Part shown: piece by piece, positions 33,811 to 45,448 of the stretch
Layout: each line of letters begins with the position of its first letter
Numbering within the stretch: position 1 is the stretch's first letter
Assembly (NCBI GenBank): GCA_033239525.1
Contig: BSYO01000019.1
Span: 9,344,592-9,408,591 of the forward strand
DNA: 64,000 bases
Direction of reading: 5' to 3'
Origin: Nepenthes gracilis
Lineage: Eukaryota; Streptophyta; Magnoliopsida; Caryophyllales; Nepenthaceae
Translations under genes and position numbers: made by a program
The notes under the pieces: model-generated
What the model was told of the DNA's origin: nothing
Database searches by the model: none
Seen by the model: only the letters and a program-made list of their open reading frames with translations

Positions 33811-34325
33811 CGTCCTCGATGTTGTCCGCTCCCGTCCGGTCCCTAAAGATTATATAAATTCTGAATGATTTTGATGAAGATAAGATGAAAAGAATATGAA
33901 CCAAGAAGGAAACAATATGATGATTTTATTTACATTATGATCTATACTTTGATTATATGTATGCTTGTGATTTCTGCATGTGAGTATCCTGCTGGGCTTT
34001 GTAAGCTCACTCTTACAAATTTTCAGATGACAAGCTTATGGAGGACGAAGTTGAGTAGAGTCTATGGTTATGCGGGCTGGAGCAGATTTTTGGAGTTTTG
34101 TTTATTTTGTTTGAGGAAACTTGTAATTTTTGATTCCGCTGCTTATGTATGTTAGAATGTTTCTGTGACATTTTGGGTTTATGAGATTATTAACCTTTAG
34201 AATGCATCTCAAGTTTGAATAAAGATAAGAAAAATTTTTATGCTCATCTATTTATCTTATCATAAATTATATGAATTAGAATTGACGACGGCTTTCGATA
34301 GTAATAAAAGTCGGGTCGTCACAGT

Positions 34326-34336
34326 TGGTATCAGAG
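34326..34336 (+). other. Primer-binding site of element A1
   Basis: TGGTATCAGAG lies 2 bp after the LTR and is complementary to the 3' end of initiator methionine tRNA, the usual primer of Tekay/Del elements. Confidence 0.8.
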
Positions 34337-34498
34337 AGAAACTGAGATGCTTTAGGATAGTTTGAATCAACACGGAAACTTAGGACAAATTTAGTGTTTG
34401 CAAGAAGAGTGTCATCCATACGCTTTAGGATAAAAAGACTAATATGATAGTATTATTTTTAACTAACGAAATTGCTCTTTTCAGATGTTACCGCAGCC

Positions 34499-35586
34499 AT
34501 GTCTAACAGAGGAAGGAGAAATGATCAGGTTAACAACACTATTGATCGTGAGGCAAGATATGCGAACCTACTGGACAGAATGGCCGAAGTCATAGAAGCT
34601 TTGACTCCGACCACTCCACCAACTCCGGTGACCACCCCAATTCCTGTCCATCAGGAAAGGTCGGTTTACGATCGGTTTACCAATGAACGGATCCCTGAAT
34701 TCCTAGGGGAACCCGATCTATTGAAGGCTGAAACATGGATTCAACGACTGAAGAAGGTATTTGTCAGAATCAAATGCCTGCTTTGGGATATGGTGCTTTA
34801 TGCCACTCATAAGGCTTTGGGGAAGCACACCACTGGTGGGAGATGCAGAAAAGGGTGTTTAACATGCCAGATCGGGAGATTAGCTGGGAGATGTTTGAAG
34901 CAGCTTTCCTGGAGAAATACTTTCCTGCAAATCTTCGTGGGCAGAAGGAGGATGAATTCCTTCGCCTGAGGCAGGGAAATCGCTCGGTGGCAGAGTATGA
35001 TTCGAAATTTACTGAATTATCTCGTTATGCCCCTTTCATGGTGGAAGATGAGGAGAGGAAGGTCAGACGATTCTTTCAAGGATTACGAGATGATATCAGA
35101 AGACACCTTTCCACTCTGACGTTGACAACTTATGGAGAGGTGCTTGCAAAGGCGGTTATCTATGAGAAAGAATTGGAAAGAGGAGCGATGTCCAGACAAA
35201 GGACTTTCAGTCAGGCATCCAAGGCCAGTGCTAGCGAAGTGCCTTCTAAGAAGGCGAGACCATCAAGGTTCGGCGGGGAACAGAGCCGATCGGTGCAGAA
35301 TTCTCGCACTGCGACTAATGATGTATGTGATCATTGCGGGAGATCACATGGTAGAAAGCCTTGCTACAAAAAGCTGGGAGTTTGTTATAACTGTGGGCAG
35401 GCGGGGCATATGATCAGTGATTGTCCGGTCGCTAAACAAGCTCCAGGAGTTAAGTCTCCTATTCCAGCCAAAGTGTTTGCTATTTCTGCTAAGGAGGCAG
35501 AAAAGTCTACGGAGGTGGTAGAAGGTACACTTTCTATCTATGGCATCTCTTGTCACGTACTCTTTGATTCTGGATCCACGCATTCT
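34499..35586 (+). pseudogene. Gag and start of protease, element A1
   Basis: Gag starts [13 protein letters not shown]. It carries [16 protein letters not shown], then, after a frameshift near 34815, [36 protein letters not shown] and [17 protein letters not shown]2-C-X3-H motif (CDHCGRSHG) is followed by a zinc knuckle [14 protein letters not shown] (C-X2-C-X4-H-X4-C). The protease begins with the catalytic FDSGSTHS at 35563-35586. At 35587 pol sequence stops and a LINE ORF1 segment continues in the same frame to 35904, giving a 353-codon chimeric ORF from 34843. In a live element these proteins form and mature the particle. Confidence 0.85.
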
Positions 35587-36374
35587 GGCCCTCCTGATGC
35601 GCTCCCCATACGGTCTGGCCCTGGATTTGATACAGATAGTGATTGTACCCCTATCTCTATCAAGCGTATAACTAAAAAGTATGGCTTGGATTCAGCCAAA
35701 CAATTCATTTTGGCTTCTACAAACCTCAGTGGTTCTTCTGCCGAAATTTCTGTGGGGCGGGCTACTGTTTACTCTATGGAGAAATTTTTAAGCGTTAATG
35801 AGGCGATGGATGTTAATGAGTGTAAATCTTGGATGCCATCAAAATCACGGAAAAAGAAAAAACCCAAAAAACCCAAGGCTTCTCCGGGAGCCTTGGCACT
35901 ATGATGTTGCTTTGGCTGTAAATATTTGCTGTCTTAGGACTGGCATTTGGAGCGGGCTCCCTACGGATGCTTGAGCTTTTATGGCATGTCCCGGGCAGTC
36001 TGGTGGATGGAACAGAACTGTTTTGCCTTTTTTTCTAGCTTGATGATTATTTGCTAGAACTAGCTTTGGTGACGTTGGTTGTTGTCCTAAGATAGCTTAA
36101 TTTTCTGTTTGTTGGGCTCAAAAACTGGTGCTGTTTGGTTGACAGCAGCAGCTGTCTGATGATGCTGCATTGTTTGATGATGGTTATCTCCTATTAGGCT
36201 GATTTTCCTTGTGCTGATGGAGTCTGTTTGATGCAAATTTGCTGCCCTGGTGATGTTGATCAGTAGCTCCTGATGGTTTTTGTCCCTAGTGTAGTAGGCC
36301 AGGTGTGTGGTTATTTTGCTGCCCATGCTGCTAACCGTAGAGATATTTTGTTGCATTGACTACCTCTAGGCCAC
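35587..36374 (+). mobile_element. LINE ORF1 C-terminal fragment fused to A1 protease
   Basis: The codons after 35587 read GPPDALPIRSGPGFDTD, ISIKRITKKYGLD and KSWMPSKSRKKKKPKKPKA, ending at TGA 35902-35904. This matches the ORF1 end at 31000-31155 (MKTISKKYSLN, KTSKSRKKKKAASKK). About 470 bp of TGCTG-rich non-coding 3' sequence follow until LTR A2 begins. A 5'-truncated LINE inserted in the A1 protease, later hit by element A2, explains the order. The LINE tail and the far target duplication lie beyond A2 and are not seen. Confidence 0.65.
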
Positions 36375-37165
36375 TGTAACGACCCAAAAATTTTAAAAGG
36401 AAAAATTTTAATCATCAAGTCCGGTCAACGCAAGTTGACCGAAAAACGAAATAAGAATAGTACACCGGCTTAAGATGGAATCAAGTTAGGCCTTAAGAAC
36501 TCCGGATTTTCGGGATAAGAAGAAGTCCGGATTTCATTGGTGAAATTCTAGTCCGGATTTCTAGATGAATAAGAAGTCCAGATTTCCTTGATAAAATGAA
36601 GTCCGGATTTCCTTTGGTAAAAAGAACTCCGGATTTCCCTTGGTAAATAGAAGTCCGGATTTCGTTGGAGAAAAGAAGTCCAGATTTAATGAAAATGAAG
36701 TCCGAATTTCCTTAGTAAAAACACTCCGGACTTCCGAAGTAAAAAGAAGTCCGGATTTGCTTAAAAGAAAACACTCCGAATTTCCGAAGTAAAAAGAAGT
36801 TCGGATTTAATGAAAATGAAGTCCAGTCCTGTAAGGTCGGAATACTGTAGAGATGAAAAGCCGAAGTTAAAGTAGAAGAAGGAGAAATCCGGTCAACGAA
36901 AAATGTTGACCGGAGAAACGTGAACAAATGAATAGAAAGGAGATAGAAATCCGGTCAATGCTCGATAGTTGACCGGAAGTTGTTTTGATGAAAGGCTGAA
37001 GTCCGGTCACAGAAAATAAGGAAGAATATTGGGAATGAGCGACCATCAATAATTTAGCTATTTCTGAGACTTATTGGAAAACGACCCTCCTTGGAAAATG
37101 TAAAATCATAAATGATACCCTTGGAAAATAGAAAAATCATAAATGATGGCCACCAAAACCTAGGG

Positions 37166-37174
37166 CTATAAATA
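37166..37174 (+). promoter_or_regulatory. TATA box of LTR A2
   Basis: CTATAAATA is in the same context as in A1, upstream of the CTCCGG array. Confidence 0.6.
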
Positions 37175-37539
37175 AGGGCTTAATAGCATCAGGAAAAGGC
37201 ACCACTAGAAACTCTCAGTAAAGAAGAAGACAGAAAGCTAAGGAAAAAGTAGAAAAGAATTCAGGCAAGATACTCATCCCTATTTCTAAAACTCATGTTT
37301 ATTTATGTTGCTATGAAAGTATATGATATTCTGTATGAAGTATGCTTTTACTGTTCGCTCTGAAATGCGTGTTTAAAGGAAATTCTGTTACGCATGATGT
37401 TAGATTTATTCTGTTTATGATTTATTGTCAATGGTTATGAATTTTGCTAAATGCATGTTTACGGAAGGGAATTTTAGGCCTTAAGATGAAACAAGTATTC
37501 CTGCTATTGAAATCTGTTCTGTCAAAAGATCTCTGAGTT

Positions 37540-38510
37540 TAAGATAAAAGACCTCCGGCATTTTTACAGGAAATGATTTAGAGCTCCGGCAATTTGAAAA
37601 AAATGAACTTCGGATTAGAGCCTTGATTAACAGTAAATGAACTCCGGAATTCTGAACTTCTGACTTTGAAAGAAAAACACCCATTCATTTTAAAGCACTC
37701 CGTCCCTTTAAGCACTCCGGATTATGGAAAAGAAAAGTACTCCGTCCATTTTAAATAAAGCATTCCGTCCCTTTAAGCACTCCGAATTTTTGGGAAAGAA
37801 AGACACTCCGTCCCCTTTAAGAAAAAGAACTTCGGATTTTGTTAAGAAAATGTACTCCGTCCTTTATGAACTCCGGTTTTTGATGATCTTTGGATTCCAG
37901 AAAAGAACTCCGGCTTTAACTAAAGAAAACGAACTCCGGCTTTGTAACAAAAGAACTCCGGCAATAATAAAAGAACTTCGGCTTCAGGAACTTCGGCCTT
38001 CCGTTTGAAAAGAACTTCGGAAATTTAATAAACAAGACTCTGTCCTTTTTATTGGAAAAGAACTTCGGATATTGAACTTCGGATTTTATAAGAAGTGAAC
38101 TCCGGATTTATGAACTTCGGATTTAAGACAAAACACACTTCGGATTTAGGAGCTTCGGATTTTTAAATAGAAAAACACTTCGGATTTTGAAAAGAAAAGC
38201 ACTCCGTCACTTTGAAAAGAAAAGCACTCCGTTCTGTTATGAAAAAGAACTCCGGCATTCTGTTTGAAAAAGAACTCCGGCCTACTGTAGAAAAAGAGAA
38301 CTCCGGCTTTTTACTCCGACTTTTTACTCCGACTTTTGATAACAACTTATGATCCAAGAAACTCCGGCTTCTATGTAAAAGAACTACGGCAATGTAAAAG
38401 AACTCCGGTTTTTATGTAAAAGAATTTTGGCTTTGAAAGGCACTCCGGCATTGATAAAAGAAGTCCGGCTTTAAGAACTCCGGTCCTCTGCATGAAATGA
38501 ACTCCGGCCT
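37540..38510 (+). repeat. CTCCGG-type array in LTR A2
   Basis: Repeated words such as AAGAACTCCGGC, AAGCACTCCGTCC and GAACTTCGGATTT, spaced ~15-40 bp, follow the TATA box. The array is longer than that of A1, consistent with copy-number change inside the array. Confidence 0.75.
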
Positions 38511-39376
38511 ATGTATTTATGAACATGAAAAATGGCATGTAATTACGGACAGCAAGTGGAACCCACGACTTTTGACTTTCGAACTATGATGATTGGCCAT
38601 TAAAGAACACGAACCAAGAACCGAGTTTTCATTAAACTTGCTGTTAAAGATGGATGAAGGATATTGGAGTGACACTCGAGGATGCCTCCTGGGCCACGGG
38701 AGGGGACCTTTTGGTGGCATAAGAACTATAGACTATGGCCCCGTATGCCAGGTTAAAGGCATTACCTTTCGCCCCGGGGAGCATAATGAGGGGATACGGC
38801 TTTAGGTTGTGGGGTAGCACACAACCCGTCCTCGATATTGTCCGCTCCCGTCCGGTCCCTAAAGATGATATGAATTCTGAATGATTTTGATGAATTTTCT
38901 GAAGACAAGATGAAAGAATATGAACTAAAGAAGAAACGATTTGATGATTTTTCCTATGCTATATTATGAATCTATATTTTGATTAAATTATATGTATGCT
39001 TATGTTTTCTGCATGTGAGTATCCTGCTGGGCTTTATAAGCTCATTCTTGCAACTTTTCAGATGACAAGCTTATGGAGGATGAAGTTGAGTAGAATCCTA
39101 TGGTGTAGCTGAATGTTTAAGCTGGTTGGAGCAGATTTTCGGGAGTTTTGTTTATTTTATTTTTGACGAAACTTGTAAAATTTATTCCGCTGCTTATGAA
39201 TGTTAGTATGTTTCCCTGTTACTTTTGGGATTAATGAAATTATAAATCTTTAGTATGCATCTCAGGTGCAAAAGAAGAAAAGAAAAATTTTATGTTCACC
39301 CTTTTTATCTTTTATTTGTAAGGACTTTAGATTTGACGATGGCTTTTGATGGTAATAAAAGTCGGGTTGTCACAGT

Positions 39377-39387
39377 TGGTATCAGAG
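39377..39387 (+). other. Primer-binding site of element A2
   Basis: TGGTATCAGAG lies 2 bp after the LTR end, complementary to the initiator methionine tRNA 3' end. Confidence 0.8.
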
Positions 39388-39559
39388 AGAAAACTGAGAT
39401 TCTTTAGGATAGTTTGAATCAACACGGAAACTTAGGACAAGTTTAGTGTTGGCAAGAAGAGTGTTATCCTTACTTACACTTTGGGACAAGGACCATTACG
39501 ATAGTTATCTTTAGACTAATTGACAAACGAAATTGTTCTTTTCAGACGTTCCCGCAGTC

Positions 39560-42500
39560 ATGTCTAACAGAGGAAGGAGAAATGATCAGGTTAATAACAC
39601 TCTGGATCGAGAGGCAAGATACGCGAATCTACTGGACAGAATGGCTGAAGTCATAGAAGCTTTGACTCCGACAACTCCACCAACTCCGGTGACCACCCCA
39701 ATTCCTGTCCATCGGGAGAGGTCGGTCTACGATCGGTTTACCAACGAACGAATCCCTGAATTTTTAGGGGAACCCGATCCGTTGAAGGCTGAAACATGGA
39801 TTCAACGACTGAAAAAGGTATTTGCAGTAATCAAGTGCCCTGCTGGGGACATGGTGCTATATACCACTCATAAGCTGGCAGGGGAAGCACACCACTTGTG
39901 GGAGATGCAGAAAAGGGTTTTTAATATGCCAGATCAGGAGATTAGTTGGGAGATGTTTGAAGCAGCTTTTCTGGAAAAATATTTTCCTGCGAATCTTCGT
40001 GAGCAGAAGGAGGATGAATTCCTTCGCCTAAGGCAGGGTACTCGCTCGGTGGCAGAATATGATTCAAAATTTACTGAGTTATCTCGCTATGCCCCTTTCA
40101 TGGTGGAAGATGAGGAGAGGAAGGTTAGATGGTTCTTTCACGGATTACGGGATGATATCAGGAGACACCTTTCAACTCTAATGTTGACAACGTATAGAGA
40201 GATGCTCGCAAAGGCGGTCATTTATGAGAAAGAATTGGAGAGGGGAGCATTGTCCAGACAAAGGACTTTTAGTCAGACATCCAAGGCCAGTGCTAGTGAA
40301 GGGCCTTCTAAGAAGGCAAGACCATCAAGGTTCAGTGGGGAACAGAGCCGATCAGTGCAGAATTCTCAATCTACAGCTGTTGATGTATGTGAGCATTGCG
40401 GGAAGTCACATGGAGGGAAGCCTTGCTACAAGAAGCTGTGTGTTTGTTATAACTGTGGGCAGGCAGGGCATATGATCAGAGATTGTCCGCTCGCTAAACA
40501 AGCCCCAGGAGTTAAGTCTCCTATCCCAGCCAAAGTGTTTGCCATTTCTACAAAGGAGGCTGAAAAGTCTACAGAGGTGGTAGAAGGTACACTTTCTATC
40601 TGTGGCATCTCTAGTCACGTACTCTTTGATTATGGATCTACTCATTCTTTTATTTCCCATGAATTTTCGAAGCATCTTACGACCCTTCCTAAAGTTCTTG
40701 ATTACCCATTGATGGTTGCATCACCGACAGGGTCGTCCGTACTTTTAAATATAGCATTTTCCGAATGTCCAATAAAAGTAAATGAATACTTGATGCCTGT
40801 TAACCTGATTGTACTGGAAATGAAAGACTTTGATGCAATCTTAGGAATGGACTGGTTGGCCAGATATCATGCCAAGATTGATTGTTTCCGAAAAAGAGTA
40901 GAATTCACCATTCCTGGAAACAAGCCTTTTCACATTCAGGGTGTTCGGCGAAAGGAAGCTTCCTGCTTTATTTCAGCTCTTCATGCCAGACACTTGATCA
41001 GTGATGGATGCCAAGCTTATTTGGCCTTTGCTAGTGTAACTACAGAAAATCAAGAATCTCTGGCTAGAGAGATTCCTGTGGTGCGGGAATTTGAAGACGT
41101 ATTCACTGATGAATTACCTGGATTGCTACCCCAACGAGAGTTAGAATTTGGAGTGGAATTGATACCAGGTTCGACACCGATATCCAAACCACCCTATCGG
41201 ATGGCACCGGCTGAACTCAAAGAATTGAAACAACAATTGCATGAATTGTTAGATAAAGGTTTCATTCGGCCTAGTGTGTCACCATGGGGAGCACCTGTTC
41301 TCTTTGTCAAAAAGAAGAACGGGACCATGAGATTATGTGTGGACTATCGAGAATTAAACAAAATCACCATCAAGAACAAATATCCTCTGCCGAGGATTGA
41401 TGATCTCCTTGATCAGTTACAAGGGGCTTGCATATTTTCAAAAATCGATCTTAGATCCGGGTATCATCAGCTTCGGACTGCTACCCTAGATCACTTTGGT
41501 GACTTGGTTGTTCGAAGGCTGATGGCGATGACAAAGTGGCTGTAGCCTCCATAGCTATGTAGATTACCTGGATTGGGGTTTTTCTATGTTGCTGCGGGGC
41601 TTTATAGCGCCGGCTGTTTTGTGATGTAATATTTTTCATTTCCTATAGGTCCTGTTGGTCTCCTAGAGGTCTGCTCTGTACTTCCGGATGTACGTATCGC
41701 TCGGGGTATGCCCCAGCGGATTATATTTTACTCCCAAGTTAAAATACTCGGAGTTAAAACATCAAATTTGTAAATTTTTCTCCCTTAAATCAAAAATACT
41801 TACTTACCAAAAAAAAAAATCATCAGCTTCGGATCAGCAAGGAGGATATAGCAAAGACGGCGTTCCGAACCAGGTATGGGCACTATGAATTTGTAGTAAT
41901 GCCTTTTGGGTTGACTAGTGCTCCGGCTGTTTTTATGGATCTGATGAATCAAATTTTCCAACCATACTTGGACAAGTTCATGATTGTATTTATTGATGAC
42001 ATCCTTGTGTACTCGAAAAGCTCTGAGGAACACGAGGAACATTTACGCACTACACTTCGGATTCTTAGGGAGCATCGGTTGTTCGCCAAATTGAAAAAGT
42101 GCGAATTTTTGTTGGAAGAGGTAGGATTCCTTGGACACATCATCTCCAAGGAGGGAATCTCAGTCGACCCTATGAAAGTGGAAGCAGTAGTAAAGTGGAA
42201 CAGGCCAACTTCTGTGACTGAAGTGCGAAGTTTCTTAGGCCTGGCTGGATATTATAGACGGTTTGTGGAGAACTTTTCCCAAATCGCCTTGCCACTCACA
42301 CAATTAACTAAGAAGGATGCGAAGTTCGAGTGGACCAAAGATTGTGAAGAGAGCTTCCAGACGCTTAAAGACCGGTTAACTTCTGCTCCGGTCCTGACCA
42401 TTCCAAACGGGTCAGGAGGACTTATTGTTTACTGTGATGCTTCGAAGATCGGATTGGGCTGTGTTTTAATGCAACACGGTAGGGTAATTGCCTATGGGTC

Positions 42501-43849
42501 GCGACAGTTGAAGGATCATGAAAGGAATTACCCAACTCACGATCTGGAATTGGCCGCAGTGGTGTTTGCATTGAAAATTTGGAGGCATTACCTATATGGT
42601 GAAAGATTCTTGGTCTACTCCGATGACAAGAATCTAAAATATTTATTCTCCCAGAAGGAACTGAACATGAGACAGAGAAGGTGGATTGAATTCCTAAAGG
42701 ACTATGACTGTGAAATCCGTTATGAGCCAGGAAAGGCCAACGTGGTTGCCGACGCGTTAAGTAGGCAGCCTGGGATGCTAGCTAGAATGCAAGTTAAGAA
42801 AATGGAGATGCTGGATTGCCTCATGAATTATGATGTTCAGCGTTATGTGCATGGGAAGCGGATGATTTTGGCACATCTTCAAGTCCAGCCAGAAATGATT
42901 AATGAGGTAAAGGGATGTCAAACGGATGACTCTTTTCTTGTAAAGATCACGGGCGAGATAGATAAAGAATCCCGAAGTGATTTTCAGATTTCGCCGGATG
43001 GAGCTTGAAGATTTAGAAATCGGTTATGTGTGCCGGACAATAAAGACTTAAAGAAGAAAATTCTTAAAGAAGCTCATCGATCCCGTTATACGATTCACCC
43101 AGGAGCCAATAAGATGCATCAGGATTTGAAGAAAACATTCTGGTGGAGAAATATGAAAAGGGATATTGTAGCTTACGTGGAAAAGTGCCTTATATGCCAA
43201 CAAGTAAAGGCCGAAAGAAAGCAGCCGTCTGGGTTATTGCAACCAATGCCATTTCCAGGCTGGAAATGGAAGACATTGCCATGGATTTTGTGACCGGTCT
43301 GCCAAGGATGCCAAGGAAGCATGATGCTATTTGGGTGATTTTCGACCGGCTAACAAAGTCAGCTCATTTCCTGGCAATCCGAACGACTTACTCTCGTGAT
43401 AAATTAGCCCAACTGTATGTGAACGAGATTGTCAGACTTCATGGTGTGCCAGTCTCTATTGTATCAAATAGAGACCCTGCTTTGTTTCACGGTTCTGGAA
43501 ATGTCTACATAAAGAATTGGGTACTGAATTAAAATTTAGTACTGCTTTTCATCCGCAAACCGACGGCCAATCAGAACAGACTATCCAGATTCTCGAGGAT
43601 ATGTTAAGGGCCTCAGTCTTGGAGATGAAAAGGACTTGGGATGATTCATTAGCTCTTGCGAAGTTTGCTTATAATAACAGCTACCAGGCCAGCATTGGCA
43701 TGGCTCCTTTTGAGGCATTGTATGGGAGGAAATGTAGGTCACCAATTCACTGGGTGGAATAAGGAGATAAAAGGATTTTGGGTCCAGACATTATCAAGGA
43801 GACGGCAGAAAAGATAAAGATATTAGATGAGAATCTCGGAGTAGCCCGG
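39560..43849 (+). pseudogene. Gag-Pol of Tekay/Del-like element A2, mutated and truncated
   Basis: Order Gag-PR-RT-RH-IN as in Ty3/gypsy chromoviruses. Gag starts MSNRGRRN at 39560; the zinc knuckle [14 protein letters not shown] is near 40445. Protease has FDYGSTHS where A1 has FDSGSTHS, so the catalytic Asp-Ser-Gly is altered. RT shows [20 protein letters not shown] and [13 protein letters not shown], is interrupted by a LINE at 41478-41818, then continues with [18 protein letters not shown] and FIDDILVYS. RNase H starts [13 protein letters not shown]. Integrase has a zinc-binding region (H...CLICQ), EDIAMDFVTGLP, VSNRDP (SDRDP expected, so an Asp is lost) and HPQTDGQSEQT. Stops at 43006-43008 and 43760-43762 and frameshifts near 43262 and 43500 add to the damage. 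At 43849 it is fused to an inverted Tat relic, and no chromodomain remains. Confidence 0.92.
41478..41818 (+). mobile_element. LINE 3' tail inserted in A2 reverse transcriptase
   Basis: A 341-bp insertion is flanked by ATCATCAGCTTCGGA at 41463-41477 and 41819-41833. It ends in ACTTACTTACC plus poly(A). CTCGGGGTATGCCCCAGC lies near 41700 and a decayed hairpin (ACTCC/GGAGT outer stem) at 41730-41753. Counting shows that removing the insert and one duplication restores the RT reading frame, so the host copy was intact at this point when hit. Confidence 0.9.
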
Positions 43850-44419
43850 ATCACTGATATGATCGCCCATAACTCTGCTCTTAACAAGCATGTCGTCGAC
43901 ATAGACTTCCATTGCAGCCGATCTATTTTTCGAACATTTTGTTCACCAGTCGCTGGTAGGTGGCTCCCGTATTCTTTAGTCCAAAGGGCATCACTTTATA
44001 GCAATTGGCCCTCTGGTCTGTCATGAATGAGATATGTTCTTCATCCTCTAGACTTATCCGAATCTGGTTGTAGCCTGAGTAGGTGTCCATGAAGCTCAAG
44101 AACTCATGCCTGGATGTTGAGTCCACCAGTAAGTCGATTCTGGGTAAAGGAAAGCTGTCTTTTGGGCAGACTTTATTAACGTTGGTGAAATCGATGTACA
44201 TTCTCCACTTGTCATTGCTCTTCTTTACCAAGATGACGTTGGAGAGCCAATCAAGGTATGAACCTCCCTGATGAATCCGGCCTCCAACAGTTTCTTTACT
44301 TCCTCCCGGATGACGATTAGTTTTTTCACTGAGTGGTTTCTCCGCTTCTGCCTGACGAGTTTTCTATTTGGGTCAAGGCCCAGCTTGTGGACTATTACCC
44401 GGTCTGGAATCCCAAGCAT
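43850..44419 (-). pseudogene. Tat/Ogre-lineage reverse transcriptase fragment
   Basis: The minus-strand frame shows IVIREEVKKLLEAGFIREV, then VKKSNDKWRMYIDFTNVNK, CPKDSFPLPRIDLLVDST, FLSFMDTYSGYNQIRI and VMPFGLKNTGATYQRLVNK. After a one-base frameshift near 43925 comes VYVDDMLVKSR, the YVDD catalytic motif. The KDSFPLPRID and SFMDAYSGYNQI style is that of Tat/Ogre-type Ty3/gypsy elements, unlike the [12 protein letters not shown] of A2. It ends abruptly at 43850 against the A2 integrase. Confidence 0.8.
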
Positions 44420-45448
44420 TTCAGCGGGAGTCCATGCGAAGATGTCAGCATTTTGTCATAGGAACGTGATCAGTCTTCGTGCAGCGTGCCAGTGAGTGAG
44501 CCGCCGATTCGTACGCACCCTTTCGGATCATCCAGATTCAGTGGGACTAAGTCGGTTGTCTCACCAGACTGCGCTTGTTGCAACGTTGCCTCGTCTTAAT
44601 GGTCAAGTTCTCCCATTGTTTTGTTGCTGTCGTTAGGAGTGATTTGGGATATATAACATGTCTGCCCAGTGACTTGGTCACCTAGTACTTCGCCCACACC
44701 GTATGGCGTTGAAAATTTTATTCTAAGGTGTGGTATTCAAGTGACAGCCTTGAACGTTGTTAGGCATGGCTGGCCTAGTATCGCATTGTACACAGAGGGC
44801 AAGCCGACTACCAAGAAGGTGAGTGTACGACTTGCCGTTCTCGGGTACGTTCCTAGGGTGACTTCAAGTCTGATCGTCCCTTGAACGGACACTGGTTCAT
44901 TGTCAAGGCCATACAATGGGCCTTCTGCAGATTTTAGTTGACTTTTTTTCAAACCGAGTTTAAAAAATTCATTAAGGTAAAGCAAATCACGTGAACTTCT
45001 ATTATCAATAAATACACGTTTCATCTGGTAGTCAATGCTACCGTTGAAAATGATTGCTGATACAACGAGGGGGTCTGCATGGGGGGAAACTACATGTGCC
45101 AAGTCATCGTCACTAAAACTAATGACGTTGTCAGTAGTGCATTGCTTCTTCCTCCTTGCATGCTTGGTCCCTATTGTTCGCTGGAGTCTTGACTGGCCGG
45201 GTGGTGATCATGTTGACCACTCCTGTCGCGACCCAGTTCCGTGGCGGAGAGGCCCCTAATCCTTCTCCGCCCGCGTTGCCAGAGCTTTGACCAGGGCCTT
45301 CGACAAACCTGGTGAGGTGGCCCCTTCTGATTTGCTCCTCAATTTCCCCCTAGAGAGTCTTGTAGTCTTCCATGGAGTGCCTGGGAGATCGATGGAAATC
45401 GCAGTACTTGGCCGGATTTCCTCCCTCCGCCTTCTTAAGTGGTTTTGG
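44420..45448 (-). pseudogene. Tat-lineage protease region
   Basis: The best-preserved frame (45102-44737) reads ADPLVVSAIIF, VFIDNRSSRDLLYLNEFF, LYGLDNEPVSVQGTIRL and TFLVVGLPSVYNAILGQP, the retropepsin region of Tat elements. The catalytic triplet expected as Asp-Thr-Gly reads Asp-Asn-Arg, so it could not work. Flanking parts (44420-44736 and 45103-45448) are frame-broken spacer between Gag, PR and RT. Confidence 0.7.

Larger units (their letters stand above)
31673..34323 (+). mobile_element. 5' LTR of element A1 (Tekay/Del-like)
   Basis: The LTR starts TGTAACGACCC and ends GGGTCGTCACA, 2,651 bp, directly before an iMet-type primer site. In order it holds a W-box palindrome near 31717, TCCGGATTT repeats (31748-32010), a TATA box (32174-32182), CTCCGG arrays (32520-33420), the shared GCAAGTGGAACTC module from 33542 and the hairpin at 33789-33810. 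It was inserted in the 3' region of a LINE (flank ATTAC). The element's 3' LTR is not in the window. Confidence 0.85.
36375..39374 (+). mobile_element. 5' LTR of element A2 (Tekay/Del-like)
   Basis: The LTR starts TGTAACGACCC and ends GGGTTGTCACA, 3,000 bp, followed by an iMet primer site. The modules are those of A1: W-box inverted pairs (about 36422 and 36894), AAGTCCGGATTT repeats (36480-36820), TATA (37166-37174), CTCCGG arrays (37540-38510), the shared module, and the hairpin (38805-38826). It lies in the LINE fragment at 35587-36374. Its 3' LTR is absent because the element is broken at 43849. Confidence 0.85.
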
